From assembly GCA_020091685.1 (NCBI GenBank), contig CM034605.1, forward strand, positions 7,859,019 through 7,923,018: 64,000 nucleotides of DNA. Direction: 5' to 3'. A program made the translations under genes and the position numbers. This stretch comes from Lutjanus erythropterus (Eukaryota; Chordata; Actinopteri; Lutjaniformes; Lutjanidae). Numbering within the stretch: position 1 is the first letter of the stretch; the number at the start of each line of letters is the position of its first letter. Under the pieces are notes generated by a model. The model was not told the origin of the DNA and did not search any database. It worked only from the letters and a program-made list of their open reading frames with translations. Below, piece after piece: positions 1 through 11,162 of this stretch.

Positions 1-638
1 CTGCACTATCTTTCCTCCTCAGCCTTCCCTACTTTCTGCTGTTAGTCTGTACACTCGACAACCTCCCCCCCTCCCATTCTTTCCTCCTCTGCACTCCCTC
101 CAGCTCCACCAAGGCGTACCCACTGAACTGTTACAAGAGTGGGTAGCTCTGAAACATGGCCTCTTCCTCCAGGCCTCTGTCTCTGCGCAACACGACTGCG
201 GCAGCAACAAATTGATTGTAAACAAATATGACACAGAAGCATAATGGATTAGGGGGAAAGTCGGTGATACTTTTTGAACAGAGATCTCTGAAATAGGACA
301 CGCTGGTCAAGGTGCAGTTTAGCTGAATTTTGACAACACTGAATTTCTATTGAGATAAGCAGTGAAACATGACAGTGTATTTATATGTCAGGGTGCCAGT
401 CATTGTGTGGCGATTGTGCGCATATTTGCACATAGATGGGAATGCTAAAGATAACAAAATGCATATGATGCTCTGATGATCTCCGGTGTAATAATAAATG
501 TTGTTTCTTAGGCCACATGCTGCCACTGATGACAAAATACCAGTTAGTAAAATAGGCTGGTAGCTGGTTGTTGTTAGCTAGAATGTCGCCAGCTGAATGT
601 GTTATGGTCTTTACATACCAACAGAGATGTGAATATAT
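1..638. other. Unique non-coding sequence
   Basis: No gene is visible. The first 120 bases are pyrimidine-rich and the rest is AT-rich. Short reading frames exist on both strands but overlap each other and resemble no protein I know. GTTAGC-like words near 575 recur elsewhere in the window and in many fish repeats. Confidence 0.5.
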
Positions 639-765
639 GGCATGAAATTGCAGATAATTTGGAGGTGAAATTTCAATGAGCAATTTTGGGAATACATTAT
701 TAAGCTTGTGAAGAAAAAGAAAAGATGACAGAGGAAGACGAAAAAAATTACTTACCTGGTAACAC
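639..765 (+). repeat. Dispersed repeat fragment, partner of 3653-3803
   Basis: This stretch aligns with 3653-3803 in the same orientation. Both start GGCATGAAATTG and share GATAATTTGGAGG, CTTGTGAAGAAAAAGAAA and GATGACAGAGGAAGA. The copy here lacks about 25 bases near its middle. At 3.65 kb the same sequence lies at the end of a hAT-like element, so this is probably an isolated terminal fragment of that family. Confidence 0.7.
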
Positions 766-2593
766 CCAATTTTTTAGAAAGAGATGAGAACTTTCAAGAT
801 CCGTCTTGGACAATTTGAAGCACTGCTGCAACAGCTGCCACCAAGCGTTAAGAAGCAGGGAGCAACTTCAGAGAGCAGATTGATCTGGATCTTAAGATGT
901 ATTATGTGATTTGCAAACAGCTCCAGCTGTGCGCAGCGTGCATTTACTTCATTCATATTCTTCCACTGGAGTGGGGTCATCCGGTTGAAATTTTAAACAA
1001 AGACCTTTTTAGTAGAAACTTCCCCACACATTCTTTGAAATCCTTGTCTCTGTAGTTCTCTTCCCTTTTATCATATAAAATGTAGCTCTGTGAAATAAGT
1101 GATCCTCCATGTTGAATGTTTCGAACATGACAAAACCTCAGAAAAATCGACCTTGGTCTGAAAAATAAGGGCTGCAGTATTGCTCAGTGAATTTCTGTTG
1201 TTGATGCGAAAGCTTGCATTGGCTGCATACAGTTTTGAAAAATATTAACGTGTGAATTGATTGCACGGAAGAGTGTGCCTTGTTGCCCTGGTGAGGAACA
1301 TTGTTTGGTTTGTTTGGTGGGCTAGACCTGCCAGTGATGTCAACAGGCTGGTTAGCTCAATATGTTGGTTGTTGGTTATAGTTTGTTAGCATGCTGTTAG
1401 CTGGTGATATTTTTAGACTTGACTCATCTATAGCTCACCTCAGAGGTCTGTGCTGAGTGTGTGGCTGCAGGTAAAGAGGGAGATGGCTCTACAACACTAG
1501 AACACATTGTTTAGTCTTTTTGGTTTTGTGAGCTCTATTCAACCAAACACCAGTTACTGAGTAGGTACCTGATGACCCTGTAGACTTAACCATTTGTAAG
1601 ACGGGTGGAACTAGGTAAACAATTAGGGTCAGTGTCAATCAGATTAAACTTCTGCCAGTTGGGGCAGATTCTGTAGTTTAGTCTGTGTAGATATTAGGCC
1701 TGATTAAGCAGTGGGTATCTGCTCTTTGCTTGGTTTAGGGTAGGATTAAAGGGTAGTTTAAAGGTACTGTCAGGGTGCAAGTAAGGTGTCACCTGTCAGA
1801 GGGCTCAGTAGATTTACAATGATACAGCCTGATACACACTGCAGGACCATAACATCATCTATTATGAATACTGGGCTTCCACAGAAATGCTCAACCATCT
1901 CACTTCACCGTGTGTATTGATGACTGTGAATCTTGGAGAAAATCCCACCTCCGTAGTATCATCCAAGAGTGTTGTACTCTAGGTGTGTGTGTGTGTGCTG
2001 CGCACTTACCTGCCCATGAACGTTTTTGTGAGTGTGTGCCTCATCTCTCTGCGGGGATCCTGTCATTGAACTACACAGTGTCTGATTGGAGGACAGCTGG
2101 TCTCTGTGGACTGTCTGTCTCAGCTTGTCCCTGACATAATGAGCGAGCTGGGAGTAAGCTTTGATTAAACGCTGAGTCACTCCTTTCCAAGCTGCTCGTT
2201 AATGGATGAATGACGGTGGCAGGAAGTGAAAGAAATGGGAGGGGGGTCCCATTTTTGTTGCTGTGTTGACAAACCTTTAAATTCTGCTTAATTCTTTCTG
2301 ACTTCCTGCTCCCTCCTCCTTTCTTTTCTTCATTAACACACACATACACACACTTACTCATCAGCAGACAATGTGTTCACAGCCTATACGTCTCTACTAA
2401 TGCCAGACATGATTGTCCATTTGGCTCTCATGATGAACAGTGTTAATATTGACAATTTTGATTAGTTGTTGTAGTTGTTAGTTGTAGTTAAAAATAGATT
2501 TACAAATACATTTTCTAGTGTCTGCGAAATTCTGGTCTCATTTTCATCTTGTATTTTTTAGTTTTTCTATGTCTTCTTACCTCTTCTAAGCAT
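766..2593. other. Unique non-coding sequence with a short (GT)n
   Basis: I see no gene in this 1.8 kb. A 15-base GT run lies at 1983-1997. GTTAGC words occur near 1350-1400. A sequence resembling a splice donor (CTGCAG|GTAAAG) lies near 1470, but I found no supporting open frame or acceptor. Confidence 0.4.
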
Positions 2594-3360
2594 TTTAAAG
2601 TGATAGTTCACCCCAAAATTAAATTTCACTCAATATCTACTCACCCTTGTGCTGATGTGAGGATGGGTGAAGATCTCCAGTTCACAAAACACTCCCGGAG
2701 CTTCAGCGAAAAACAGCGTGATGAACAATTTGGTCCAAAAAGACGCCATTTACACCATGTTTTTAGCCTAAATGTCAATTGTAGCCTCTCAGACTGCACA
2801 CGCCTGAAGTGGGTACACAGGCTCTCGCCCAAGTGGTGTGGCTACAGCAAAGAAATTATATTCCTCTTCTATATCGAAGTCTTCTGACATTTTCTTCTTT
2901 GTTGAAAGTTTGCAAAGTCAACTGTGTGTAACAAGTCACTATTTCTGAGCAGATCTCTCTCTGTTGTCTGAGTCACTTCCAGGTAGCATGTAAACACAGG
3001 TGTGAAGGTATCGCAAGATCTCGTAAATCTTGTGTTGCGCCACTTAGGCCGTCTGGTTACAGATGTCCTCTGTTGTTGGGTTAATGGAGAGGGCATGGTT
3101 TGTTTTTTAACAGTGTCCATTTCACTCTGCTCTGAAGTCATACAGCAGACTCACTCTCCTCAGTAAATCCAGTTATCTTTATAAACTCTGGCCATTTAAA
3201 CAGAGCCGCTCTCTCTCCATTGTTCCTGCTGACCTTGCACGACCACAGCTACCTGTTCTCTCCACTGCAGAACAGCGACTCATTGTGAAGCTGGATTCCC
3301 TCATTTTTCACTAAATTACTGTTCACTGTCTCAGTTTAGCTTGAAAGGTGAAGGTAGAAC
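2594..3360 (+). mobile_element. TTAA-bounded MITE-like repeat
   Basis: The left end reads TTTTAAAGTGATAGTTCACC, with TTAA at 2595-2598, followed by CCCAAAATTAAATTTCACTC. I know this opening from a very common percomorph MITE. The body, with no functional frame, runs at least to about 3150, and the right boundary is uncertain. The TTAA target suggests mobilisation by piggyBac- or Kolobok-type transposases. The element at 51594 begins almost identically but has a different body. Confidence 0.65.
3315..3360 (+). repeat. Direct repeat, partner of 3815-3859
   Basis: The core TTCACTGTCTCAGTTTAGCT followed by TGAAAGG.GAAGGTA recurs at 3815-3859 with only a few mismatches. The two copies flank the hAT-like element at 3411-3803. 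They are too long for a hAT target-site duplication, so a local duplication or two copies of one repeat family is likelier. Confidence 0.75.
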
Positions 3361-3410
3361 ATCAGAAAACAGTGGTATTTCTTTAGTGAACATCTAGTGA
3401 AAGATCTAAA

Positions 3411-3803
3411 TCGGGGCTGCTCAAAGTGAGGTCAGCAGGCCAAAGTTGGCCCACAACGAAGTTCATTTGGCCCACCAGATGTTTGTAGTAAAAACAAATA
3501 AAAAAATAATTTTTAAATAATGATAATGCAAATCGCTGTTTTTATTTTTGTGAGGTAAAAATGCTCTTTAAAGGGTGTCTGTGTGTGATTCCAATTCAGA
3601 TGCATGCGGGTTGTTGAGTAAGACTTTGCATAATTATTGTTTGATAATAAACGGCATGAAATTGAAGATAATTTGGAGGCAAAATTTCAATGTACCTGAC
3701 TATTCACATGAAGCACGCAGTGATTTTGCAAATGAATTATTGAACTTGTGAAGAAAAAGAAAGGATGACAGAGGAAGAAAAAAAACAACATACCTGGGAA
3801 CAC
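3411..3803 (+). mobile_element. hAT-like non-autonomous element (partial)
   Basis: The left end CGGGGCTGCTCAAAGTGAGG, followed by AGGCCAAAGTTGGCCCAC, has the style of vertebrate hAT elements whose ends contain GGCCAAA.TTGGCCC. The right part (3653-3803) is shared with 639-765. No transposase frame is visible and no 8-bp target duplication was found, so the class is inferred from the end motif only. Confidence 0.45.
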
Positions 3804-3859
3804 TAAACACTAAAATATTGTTCACTGTCTCGGTTTAGCTTGAAAGGAGAAGGTAAAAG

Positions 3860-5630
3860 GTACTGGTTCTGTTTCCAGGGTCAAGAACGCACCTTCAGTT
3901 TTAACTAAGAACAAACACAATCTGTTAAGAAAGATCCTGTGATGCAATTGAAAGCCACTAAATGGACCTTGTGGTGAAACAGCTTTGTCAACTGCTTTTT
4001 CCAAGGTCAGGAACAACAATTTAATTCTACTTGTTTTTCCAAATCGGATGTTGGAATTTTTTTGGCTTTCTTTGCTTTTTGGTCAGACTTATCTATTTCA
4101 ACTTACAGTTATTTTCACAAACCCAGACTTACTTACCCTTACTGTCTCAATTAATTCATATTTTATTGATTCTACAATAGTTCACTGGGAGTGAAAGAGT
4201 CAGCCGTAGGTGTATACATTTTTTTTTTCTTTTAGGAAATTGAGGGGAAAGCTGCAGAGTACTACCTGCATGTTAATACTAGTTGCCTCCATGGAAGAGA
4301 AAAATAAAATTGGGGTTGCAAGGTGGCAGAGAAAGGTGATTGTAAAAGCTCATCTGAAATCTGTGGAGAGGCTGACCAGCTAGATTGTCCAAACAAAGTT
4401 CGCCAGTATCTGTCCTGAAATAGCGAGCTGTCTGCTATGCTCTAATGGTCTCAAGTGTCAGACTTTGTGGTGAAACTCACCGCAGACGTTGTTTCGCAGT
4501 TTGTCTGTGTACAGTGTCATCTAAGGCGATTGTACGTGTCAGAAATGGTTTCTGGAGTTTGAGCGAGGCAAGTAACTCTTGTTGGACTGAATCAGCGCCA
4601 TCTTTGGGTCCTGTATCTAGTTCATTATAATATATGCTCCAAACTAGGCTCCATTAAGTGCAGTGTGAGAGTGGAAAGCTTGACAGACATGGCAAAAGTA
4701 ACTAAGTAGTGCTTAGCGAAGGGTCAGTTTATGTTGCTCATGTGATAAGCTGCCTAACATAGCCTTATTGCAAGTGTGCATCCCAAACCAAACTCACCTG
4801 TTACTCCTCCCCACCCTCCCTCTCTTCTTTCTACTTCCCCAGTAGCCCTTCTAGTTGTTGTACCTGATGTTCTGAACATGTTTCTCCCACTGCAGCAATT
4901 ATACTAAATTGACACCATTCATTTCAGCTCTTATTATTAGCACAGCGGCTGTGCTGAATAGATGGCACCCATTTGGCACACTAGAGCTCTCCGACACCTG
5001 ACAAGGAGAGTCTAACTGAGCTCCACCTGTGTGTCTGGACATGCTGCAGGCAAACAGTTGTACGTCTTTCTCTCTTTTATGCACAGCACTTTTTATTTGT
5101 GTTGTCTTTTCCCATTTATCATTGTGTGCCCCTCTTTGCTGACACACACACACACATTCAGATGTGTCTACAGCCATTGCCGTATAAAAATAAGTGAAAT
5201 GAAAAAACAATCTCAATACAAACATTTGTCTTACTGTTTGCACTGTCAAATGTTCAGGTACTCAGAGGGAGGTGATAACTCACACTATCACTTCTTACTG
5301 AAAGAAACATTTTCTCTGTCTGTCACCTAGTATTGTTGTCTTTTTAGTCTTTGTAATGGACAAATTCAGTTTTGTTTTGCTATTGCTGTGACAGATAACT
5401 CTGACCATGTCTGGTAACAAAATCAGTTTGTTTTCAGAGGAAGTGACATTATCTGCAGAGGGGCTGCAGCCAGTGGGCCAGCGACTGACTGTCTGGAGAA
5501 GCTAGCTGTGATTTGATTAACCAGAATCACAGCCACATCAAATACAAGGCAGGGAGTCCAATAACAACAATCTCCTTTTCTTATTACCGACTCTCTGTTG
5601 TCTAATGAAGAACAAAGACATGGAAAATGT
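3860..5630. other. Unique non-coding sequence with (AC)n
   Basis: No gene is recognised. A (CA)n tract lies at 5142-5156. Frames of 60-115 codons at 4445-4630, 4899-5249 and 5031-5330 overlap one another or the CA repeat and look fortuitous. Confidence 0.4.
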
Positions 5631-5745
5631 AGGGCTAGAACTAACGGTTATATTCCTTATCACATCAATCTGCCCATTATTTTCTTGATTAATTGATAGG
5701 TTGTTTCGTCTATAAAATGTCACCCCAAACCCAAAAGATATTTCT
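5631..5745 (+). mobile_element. hAT-family MITE fragment
   Basis: AGGGCTAGAACTAACGGTTA, then a CTGCCCATTATTTTCTTGAT tract and a GTCTATAAAATGTCA motif. I recognise this as the left part of a widespread vertebrate hAT MITE. It is truncated after about 115 bases and non-coding. Confidence 0.6.
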
Positions 5746-6028
5746 ATGTTTGTTTATTCGTTTATTCGTGTGTTTGTGTTTTTGATAGGGATGGTGCATG
5801 TTAATGAACAAATATAAGATGTAAACATGCTAGATCTTCGCACAAATACTCATTTACATATGTCGTCCCTAGGCAAGGTAACAAAAACCGAGACATTACA
5901 AATTACAGTATACAAATAAAAATATGCAAAACACAGATTAAAAAAGAGACAAAAGACATTGTGCAACATGTCAAGTTAAAAGTGATCACAATTTTAGTTT
6001 GCTTTCAGCCATCCTTTTTTATTATTAA

Positions 6029-6215
6029 TGTGTGTGTGTGTGTGAACCTGTGTGTGATCAACAGACCTGCATCTTGTCCACAGTTAATCTCTGATACTAC
6101 TGGACCGATCAGCCTAATGTTTTTGTTTATATTCATGACTGTAAGCTGAAGTACCTCTGTGATTCATGACAAAAATTTAACCCTCCATGCTGGTGACAGT
6201 CAAAGTATAGAGACT
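6029..6215 (+). repeat. (TG)n-headed dispersed repeat, copy A
   Basis: A TG run at 6029-6044 is followed by GTGTGATCAACAGACCTGCA, then a region matching TGTCCACAGTTAATCTC and TTCATGACTGTA. The same order occurs at 28303 and 38519. The three share the microsatellite position, so the TG tract appears to be part of, or to have grown from, the repeat. This copy ends before the hormone-response-like segment. Confidence 0.7.
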
Positions 6216-6299
6216 CCTGGTCAAATATTACTCAACTACATGCAAAAGTTGCTCAGTCACAATTTTACTCACATTAAAGTACTGGAGTAGTTGCTTTTA

Positions 6300-6332
6300 A
6301 TATATATACACAGTATGTATGTATATATACGC
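6300..6332. repeat. AT-rich microsatellite
   Basis: TATATATACACAGTATGTAT followed by GTATATATAC, a simple low-complexity tract with alternating purine and pyrimidine. Confidence 0.8.
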
Positions 6333-8145
6333 ACCAAACTTAATAATGAATAAAAGCACAGATTGTGCAGTTGTTGGGGATTCCTTCTATTTGCAAATGC
6401 ATATCAAGAAGGCCAGTTAATATTGCAAACAACCTTAACATATCTCACAAACCAAACTGTCAAACTCTCATGTTTAAACAGTTTACACCAGATAAAGTTT
6501 GTCTTATTTTTCAAGCACTGCGCTGTACCTCTCCTCTCAGCTTTTTCACCTAACATTTTGTATTGAAGATAGAGTTTGTTAACATATTCAGTTGACGGGG
6601 TACCTGCTGTAACTAGTTTTGAGTGGAATGTTTGTTGAGCTGAGGTGACTGTTTGTGGACATGTCCGTTTTGGATTTCTGTTTGGTATTACTGCTTCAAT
6701 TTGGTATTGTGATCAGGCTTAATCCTGCAGGGAAAAGTTATTTATTTTCAGATGGCCAAATTAGATACACCATATTTATTGGGTAAATACACTGCAGTGT
6801 TTTTCCACTGGTGCCTGTACTTTTAAAAAGCATTTTTTATTATACTTTAAACTTTCTTTTGCTTGACTCCTATTTGTCATTGACCTTTCAGACCTGTCTG
6901 GACCATATTCTGCTCTACCATCTGTACTTGACACTCTCCGTTGCCTCATTTGCCTTCCTGATCTCTCTGGCCAGAAGGCTTTCTTTGGGTTTGTGCATCA
7001 AGGCACCCGTCTCCACCAGGCAGCCGAACCACATGCTCTTACAAGTCTCACGTCCAGCCAAACGCCATTTGTTGAATATAATTGAATGTGTTTATGCCTG
7101 GAGGCAGCGGCAGATCAAGGCTGTTCCTCCACCGCTCATCCTTCACAATAATAATCAGAAAAACAGCATGGAAATCATCCCTCACACTGTTTATTAACAT
7201 TCCTTTAGCCGATGGTGATAGTACACCAATAAGAAACGAACATGGACAGATACTCCGCCAACCTCTTCCTTTCAAGGACACAGAAAGTGAGAGAGATCAG
7301 TTGTACCTGTCTTTGAAGTTATGACTGACTCAGGTTTTTATTACTCTGAGTGTTTTTCAAAGAATTTCTCACATTTTTTTATGTGTCATCTGTTATTTCT
7401 CTTTGTCAGGGGGAATTGTTATTTCTGGAGTGACCTGCCCCTTCTTTTTTCTCTTTTTGTCACATCGCCGCTCACAAATTGGCATTTTTTCTTCTTTTGT
7501 GAAATTTTCTGCAAATCCTTTTATCAAGTTTGCAGGTGGAGGGAGTTGTGAATTGCGTCAAAGAATTTGTGATTGTGTGTGAGTGAACGACATGTTTTTC
7601 CTTGACTAATCAACCAAGAGCAACGCAGAAAGTATCTGAGCAGTCTGCGCGATTGCACCTCTTACAGTCAGAGTAAGAACCAGGCAAAAGATAGAGGACG
7701 ACCAGTGTCAACCTCATTCCACAGCTCATCGAGATGATTCATTGCTCAGGGTTAAAGTTTAGTGTGCATAAGAGGAATTGAAGAGAGGAGCAAGGAGAGA
7801 GGGAATTGTAGGATTAAAATAACTCAAATGCCATGCAGAAAAATCTAATGGTAAATCTTAATTTAATAATTAAACCATGTCATTAATTATCTAATATACA
7901 GAAACACAGAAGTTGTTGTGTTTTTGATCTTTTTTGAGGCGCTGTCTTAAAAGCTTGGACATGCTTATTATTTAGTTATGAAAAATGTTTAAATGATCTT
8001 TGGTTTTATGACAAGCAGCAGCAGTATCCTGTGAAGCTAAGAAAGTAGTGTTGACATTCTCCATTGATGTTCTGTGATCTCCCCTGAACGCAGGAGATTA
8101 GAGAGCTGAATTTAACTTGAGGAGGTAGAATAAATCAAAAAGTTT
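6333..8145. other. Unique sequence; coding-like stretch near 6.9-7.1 kb
   Basis: No gene is recognised. Between 6890 and 7195 the sequence is GC-richer than its surroundings and open on both strands: a plus frame spans 6811-7197 and a 58-codon minus frame spans 6918-7091. A good acceptor-like sequence (CATTGACCTTTCAG) ends at 6890 on the plus strand, but no matching strong donor follows. See the findings. Confidence 0.35.
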
Positions 8146-8520
8146 TTAAAGGGCCAGTGTGTAGGATTTAGTGAACTTCTGATGAGTTTGCAGATTACAA
8201 CCACCTCGCCTCACCCTCCCCTTTGTGAAAAACTCAAAATCTATCTAGAGCCAGGATTTGGTTTGTCTGTTCTGGACTACTGGCTTACTCTAAGCTAATA
8301 AAAACACAACAGTTCTTATTTTCAGGTGATTAATGTATAACTTTAGGAAAACATATGTATTAATGTGTATAAGAATCAGGAGGAGATATTTCTGAAGATT
8401 ACTTTATTTTTGATGTCATATATTGTGGTTATGGTGGTGGAAACATGACCATTTGTCCACAATGGCCTCCAAAATCAACAAAATATGAAAGTTACAGTAG
8501 CTTTAATATTTCTGTTTGTA
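8146..8520 (+). mobile_element. TTAA MITE, 'GGGCCAGTGTGTAGGATTTA' family, copy 1
   Basis: It begins TTAAAGGGCCAGTGTGTAGG and continues with GCAGATTACAACCACC, GAGCCAGGATTTGGTTTGTC and TTATTTTCAGGTGATTA, landmarks of a very abundant percomorph MITE. TTAA is at 8146-8149. The expected inverted right end is not recognisable, so the 3' part is eroded. A second copy is at 61792. Confidence 0.8.
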
Positions 8521-8552
8521 TACAGATTAAACAAATAAAATTGTTAGTTTCA

Positions 8553-8708
8553 GAGGTATTGGCAGGTGGATTTGGTTTTTAGATTGGACATAGCAAGGCT
8601 TGCTGTTTCAAACTGTTTTGAGTTTTTATGCAAAGCTAAGCTAATCATCTTATCTAAGTCTCTACAGGAATGATAATAAGTACTCAAAATGCCACACTAT
8701 TCCTTTAA
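8553..8708 (+). mobile_element. Right half of a second TTAA MITE
   Basis: The landmarks TTGGACATAGCAAGGCTTGC, TTTTTATGCAAAGCTAAGCT and the terminal CACTATTCCTTTAA match, in reverse orientation, another percomorph MITE that starts TTAAAGGAATAGT. The right-hand TTAA is at 8705-8708. Only the right portion survives, beside copy 1 of a different MITE. Confidence 0.7.
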
Positions 8709-9418
8709 AGTTATCAGAAAAATATCTTGCTGAATATGTTTGATATTATAAAGTCAGTGGTTAATACTATTGTTTTAATCAAAACCCAGCAGTACTGCTG
8801 ATGATGAACACCAACCCTGCCATGAAACTATTTAAAACAAAGCATTAGAGGCAAAATGAGGCCGATTTCCCAAAAAATTTAACTTGTTCCCATTGATGAC
8901 AGCCACATGACAGCCAAAGCTAAATATGGATGTCATTATTTAGGGAGTGAAATGAAATAATTGTGGTAATCTAACATTCAAAGGACCTAAATCTAAATGT
9001 TTGGATCATGATTTATTACCTTTTTATGGTTCTATTGAGAACAGAGAGATGACTGACACCAGTTGCTCTGTTCCAAGCTGTCAGTAGTTCAGAGGACACA
9101 TTGAACTTAATCAAATTGCATTAGATAGTAAATCTTTTCGAGCACTAGCTTGATGGTTTGTTGATGCAGTGATTATTGGGAGAATATTATGGGGCAGCAA
9201 ATTCAATTCCTTTACTGCTGTGATACGACAGATGTTTGACAACAGGCTTTCAGTCCCTTGGTCCAAACCTCTGAGACTCACTGTGAGGGACCCCTGCTGG
9301 GACAAGTGGGTAAACAAGCAAATCATTTCACTGAATGGTTTTTCACATTATGATGATTCCAGAAAATGAGACAGGCAAGAAGTGTCAGAACAAGTTAGTC
9401 ATACCGGAATCAGATGTT
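8709..9418. other. Unique non-coding sequence
   Basis: No gene or recognised repeat. Opposing frames of about 70 codons at 9111-9369 mirror each other and match nothing I know. Confidence 0.4.
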
Positions 9419-9680
9419 TTGCATAACGTGGCACATCTTCAAAACTATTGGACTGAATGTCATGACATTTGTCGCAGATATTATACTACATGAAGTGGCA
9501 TAAAACTTGGTACACACATTCGTTGTTCCCAGACAATGGATTCAAATGAATTTGGTGGTCCCCTAACTTTTTCTTATTACCACCATGAGATTAACATGTT
9601 TGGTTTTCAGTGAAATACAGATTACCATGAAGTTCGGCACAGACAATCATAGCCCTTAAGGGGTAATAACTTTGGTTCCC
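9419..9680 (+). repeat. Dispersed teleost repeat
   Basis: Contains AAAACTATTGGACTGAATG, a CATGACATTTGTCGCAGATAT segment, TTCCCAGACAATGGATTCAA and TGAATTTGGTGGTCCCCTAA. I recognise this as a common percomorph repeat that usually reads 'caactattggatggattgccatgaaattt'. A shorter fragment is at 21786. Non-coding. Confidence 0.7.
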
Positions 9681-9685
9681 TGATC

Positions 9686-9699
9686 TATATACATATATG

Positions 9700-9736
<37 letters not shown>

Positions 9737-9743
9737 ATATAAA
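9686..9743. repeat. (TA/GTATAT)n microsatellite
   Basis: A tract of about 58 bases of alternating TATA and GTATAT words. A frame reading YIYIYIHIHI across it is an artefact of the repeat. Confidence 0.9.
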
Positions 9744-9989
9744 TTGGGTTAAGATTTATGCTGGCAGGCCAGTATAAAATCTGGTGCTTCATGATGAGCT
9801 GAGAGGACCTCATTTTCAGGTGCATGTTTTCTTGCCCTTCATCAAGAGGAACACATTTACCTTGTTTACCTTGACAGGACCCGAAACGTAAAGCCACGCT
9901 GTTACAAATCACGCCGGCCTGAACGCAGAAACAAATATTGTTTTTTCCTGGCCGAGCAGAGGAAGAGCTTGTGAAAGCAACACTTCTCC

Positions 9990-10660
9990 TAAAGCAATAA
10001 AGGCCAGACAGTCATGAAGACAGATGGAGGTTATCTCGCCCATCTAGCGTGTCCGACGGTGCAGGCCCAGATAAGGCCCTGCTGGGACCACCACAGGGGG
10101 AAACTCACATAGGGCTCTCATTAAGACAGCAGTAATGGTGTTTCACCATCACACACCTGCCTCAGCAAAATGTGGTGTGGATTTGAGAAAGAGACACGCA
10201 GTCCATTAGTGTTGATCCATGGCTTTTGTTTGCCTGCTGCGCTGCATCATAGCTAATCAGTGTATTACACTCAGTGGCTGTATACAGCTGCCATATGTTT
10301 AAGATTATCGACAGATAAAGCTTATACGTCAGTGTGCCTCTTTGTGTCCAAGTGGTGTGGTGACATCTTGAGGAAGCATCAGCATAAAGGATGCTAATAA
10401 AATCCCCTGTTAGTGGCAGCGGGTAAATGGCTCATGCATCATACTGTATGGAAAGTCGGCTGTGTTCAGCGTCGGCGGGTATTACATTCAACCTCAGGGA
10501 TTGATGGCTCTCAGTTTGGACGGCATCAACAGCAGACAGCCTGGCATATGGCTGTCATCATAATCAAAAGCTAAGGTGTGAAAGATGGAGGTGATTGAGA
10601 GCTGAGGGATGAATGCAAATATGCACAGATTACATGCTGAGCATTCACACGCACACACTC
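9990..10660. promoter_or_regulatory. Candidate conserved non-coding element
   Basis: Repeat-free, GC-balanced, without a coherent reading frame, and bounded by transposons. It contains a perfect POU octamer (ATGCAAAT, 10613-10620) and several homeodomain-like cores, including GCTAATAAAATCCC and AGCTAATCAG. Texture and motif density resemble distal enhancers of developmental genes. Conservation is not demonstrated here. Confidence 0.35.
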
Positions 10661-10696
10661 TGCAGCTTAGTGTGTCACAAAATTATCACCTATAGC

Positions 10697-11154
10697 TAGT
10701 GGTGGAATGTAACTGAGTACATTTACTCAAGTACTGTACTTGAGTAGTGAGAAAGAACTGTTTTGCCATACTTGAGTATTTCTTTGTTAATGCTACTCCC
10801 CTACATTTCAGGGTCAAATATTGTACTTTTTACTTTTAACTACAGCATTAAATTATTATTCATACACTTATTTGTTAGTGATTAAAAAGATCAATATAAT
10901 ATTCTATAACAACATAACTTTTAAAGGTGCCACTCTGCATGCTTAGTACTTTTACTTTTGATACTTACTATATATTTTGCTGGTAAAGCTTCTGTACTTT
11001 TACTTAAGTAACATTTTGAATTCAGGACTTTTCGTAGACTGGAAATGGAGAATGGTAATGGAGCATTCGTAGACTATGGCATTTCTACTTTTACATAAGT
11101 AAAACTGTTGACAGTTTTACTTATGTAAAAGTAGAAATGCCTCTTTCACCACTG
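10697..11154. mobile_element. hAT MITE with 8-bp target duplication
   Basis: The ends read TAGTGGTGGAATG... and ...TTTCACCACTG, an imperfect terminal inverted repeat. Flanks CCTATAGC (10689-10696) and CCTTTAGC (11155-11162) agree at 7 of 8 bases, the hAT signature. Interior words such as GAGTACATTTACTCAAGTAC and ACTTTTACTTAAGTAACATT identify the abundant percomorph '(C)AGTGGTGGAA' family. It encodes no transposase. The right end carries an exceptional hairpin at 11078-11141. Confidence 0.9.
11078..11141. repeat. Perfect 30-bp inverted repeat (hairpin)
   Basis: The left arm (11078-11107, starting GGCATTTCTACTTTTACATA) and the right arm (11112-11141) are exact reverse complements separated by TTGA. 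It lies in the right end of the hAT MITE, where normally only one copy of the subterminal sequence occurs. Just upstream, TTCGTAGACT is also duplicated (11030s and 11067s). The perfection suggests a recent local inverted duplication. Confidence 0.95.
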
Positions 11155-11162
11155 CCTTTAGC

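Noticed and set aside
9685-9912. 75-codon frame ending in alternating Tyr, Ile and His
   Set aside because: Produced by the TATATG microsatellite.
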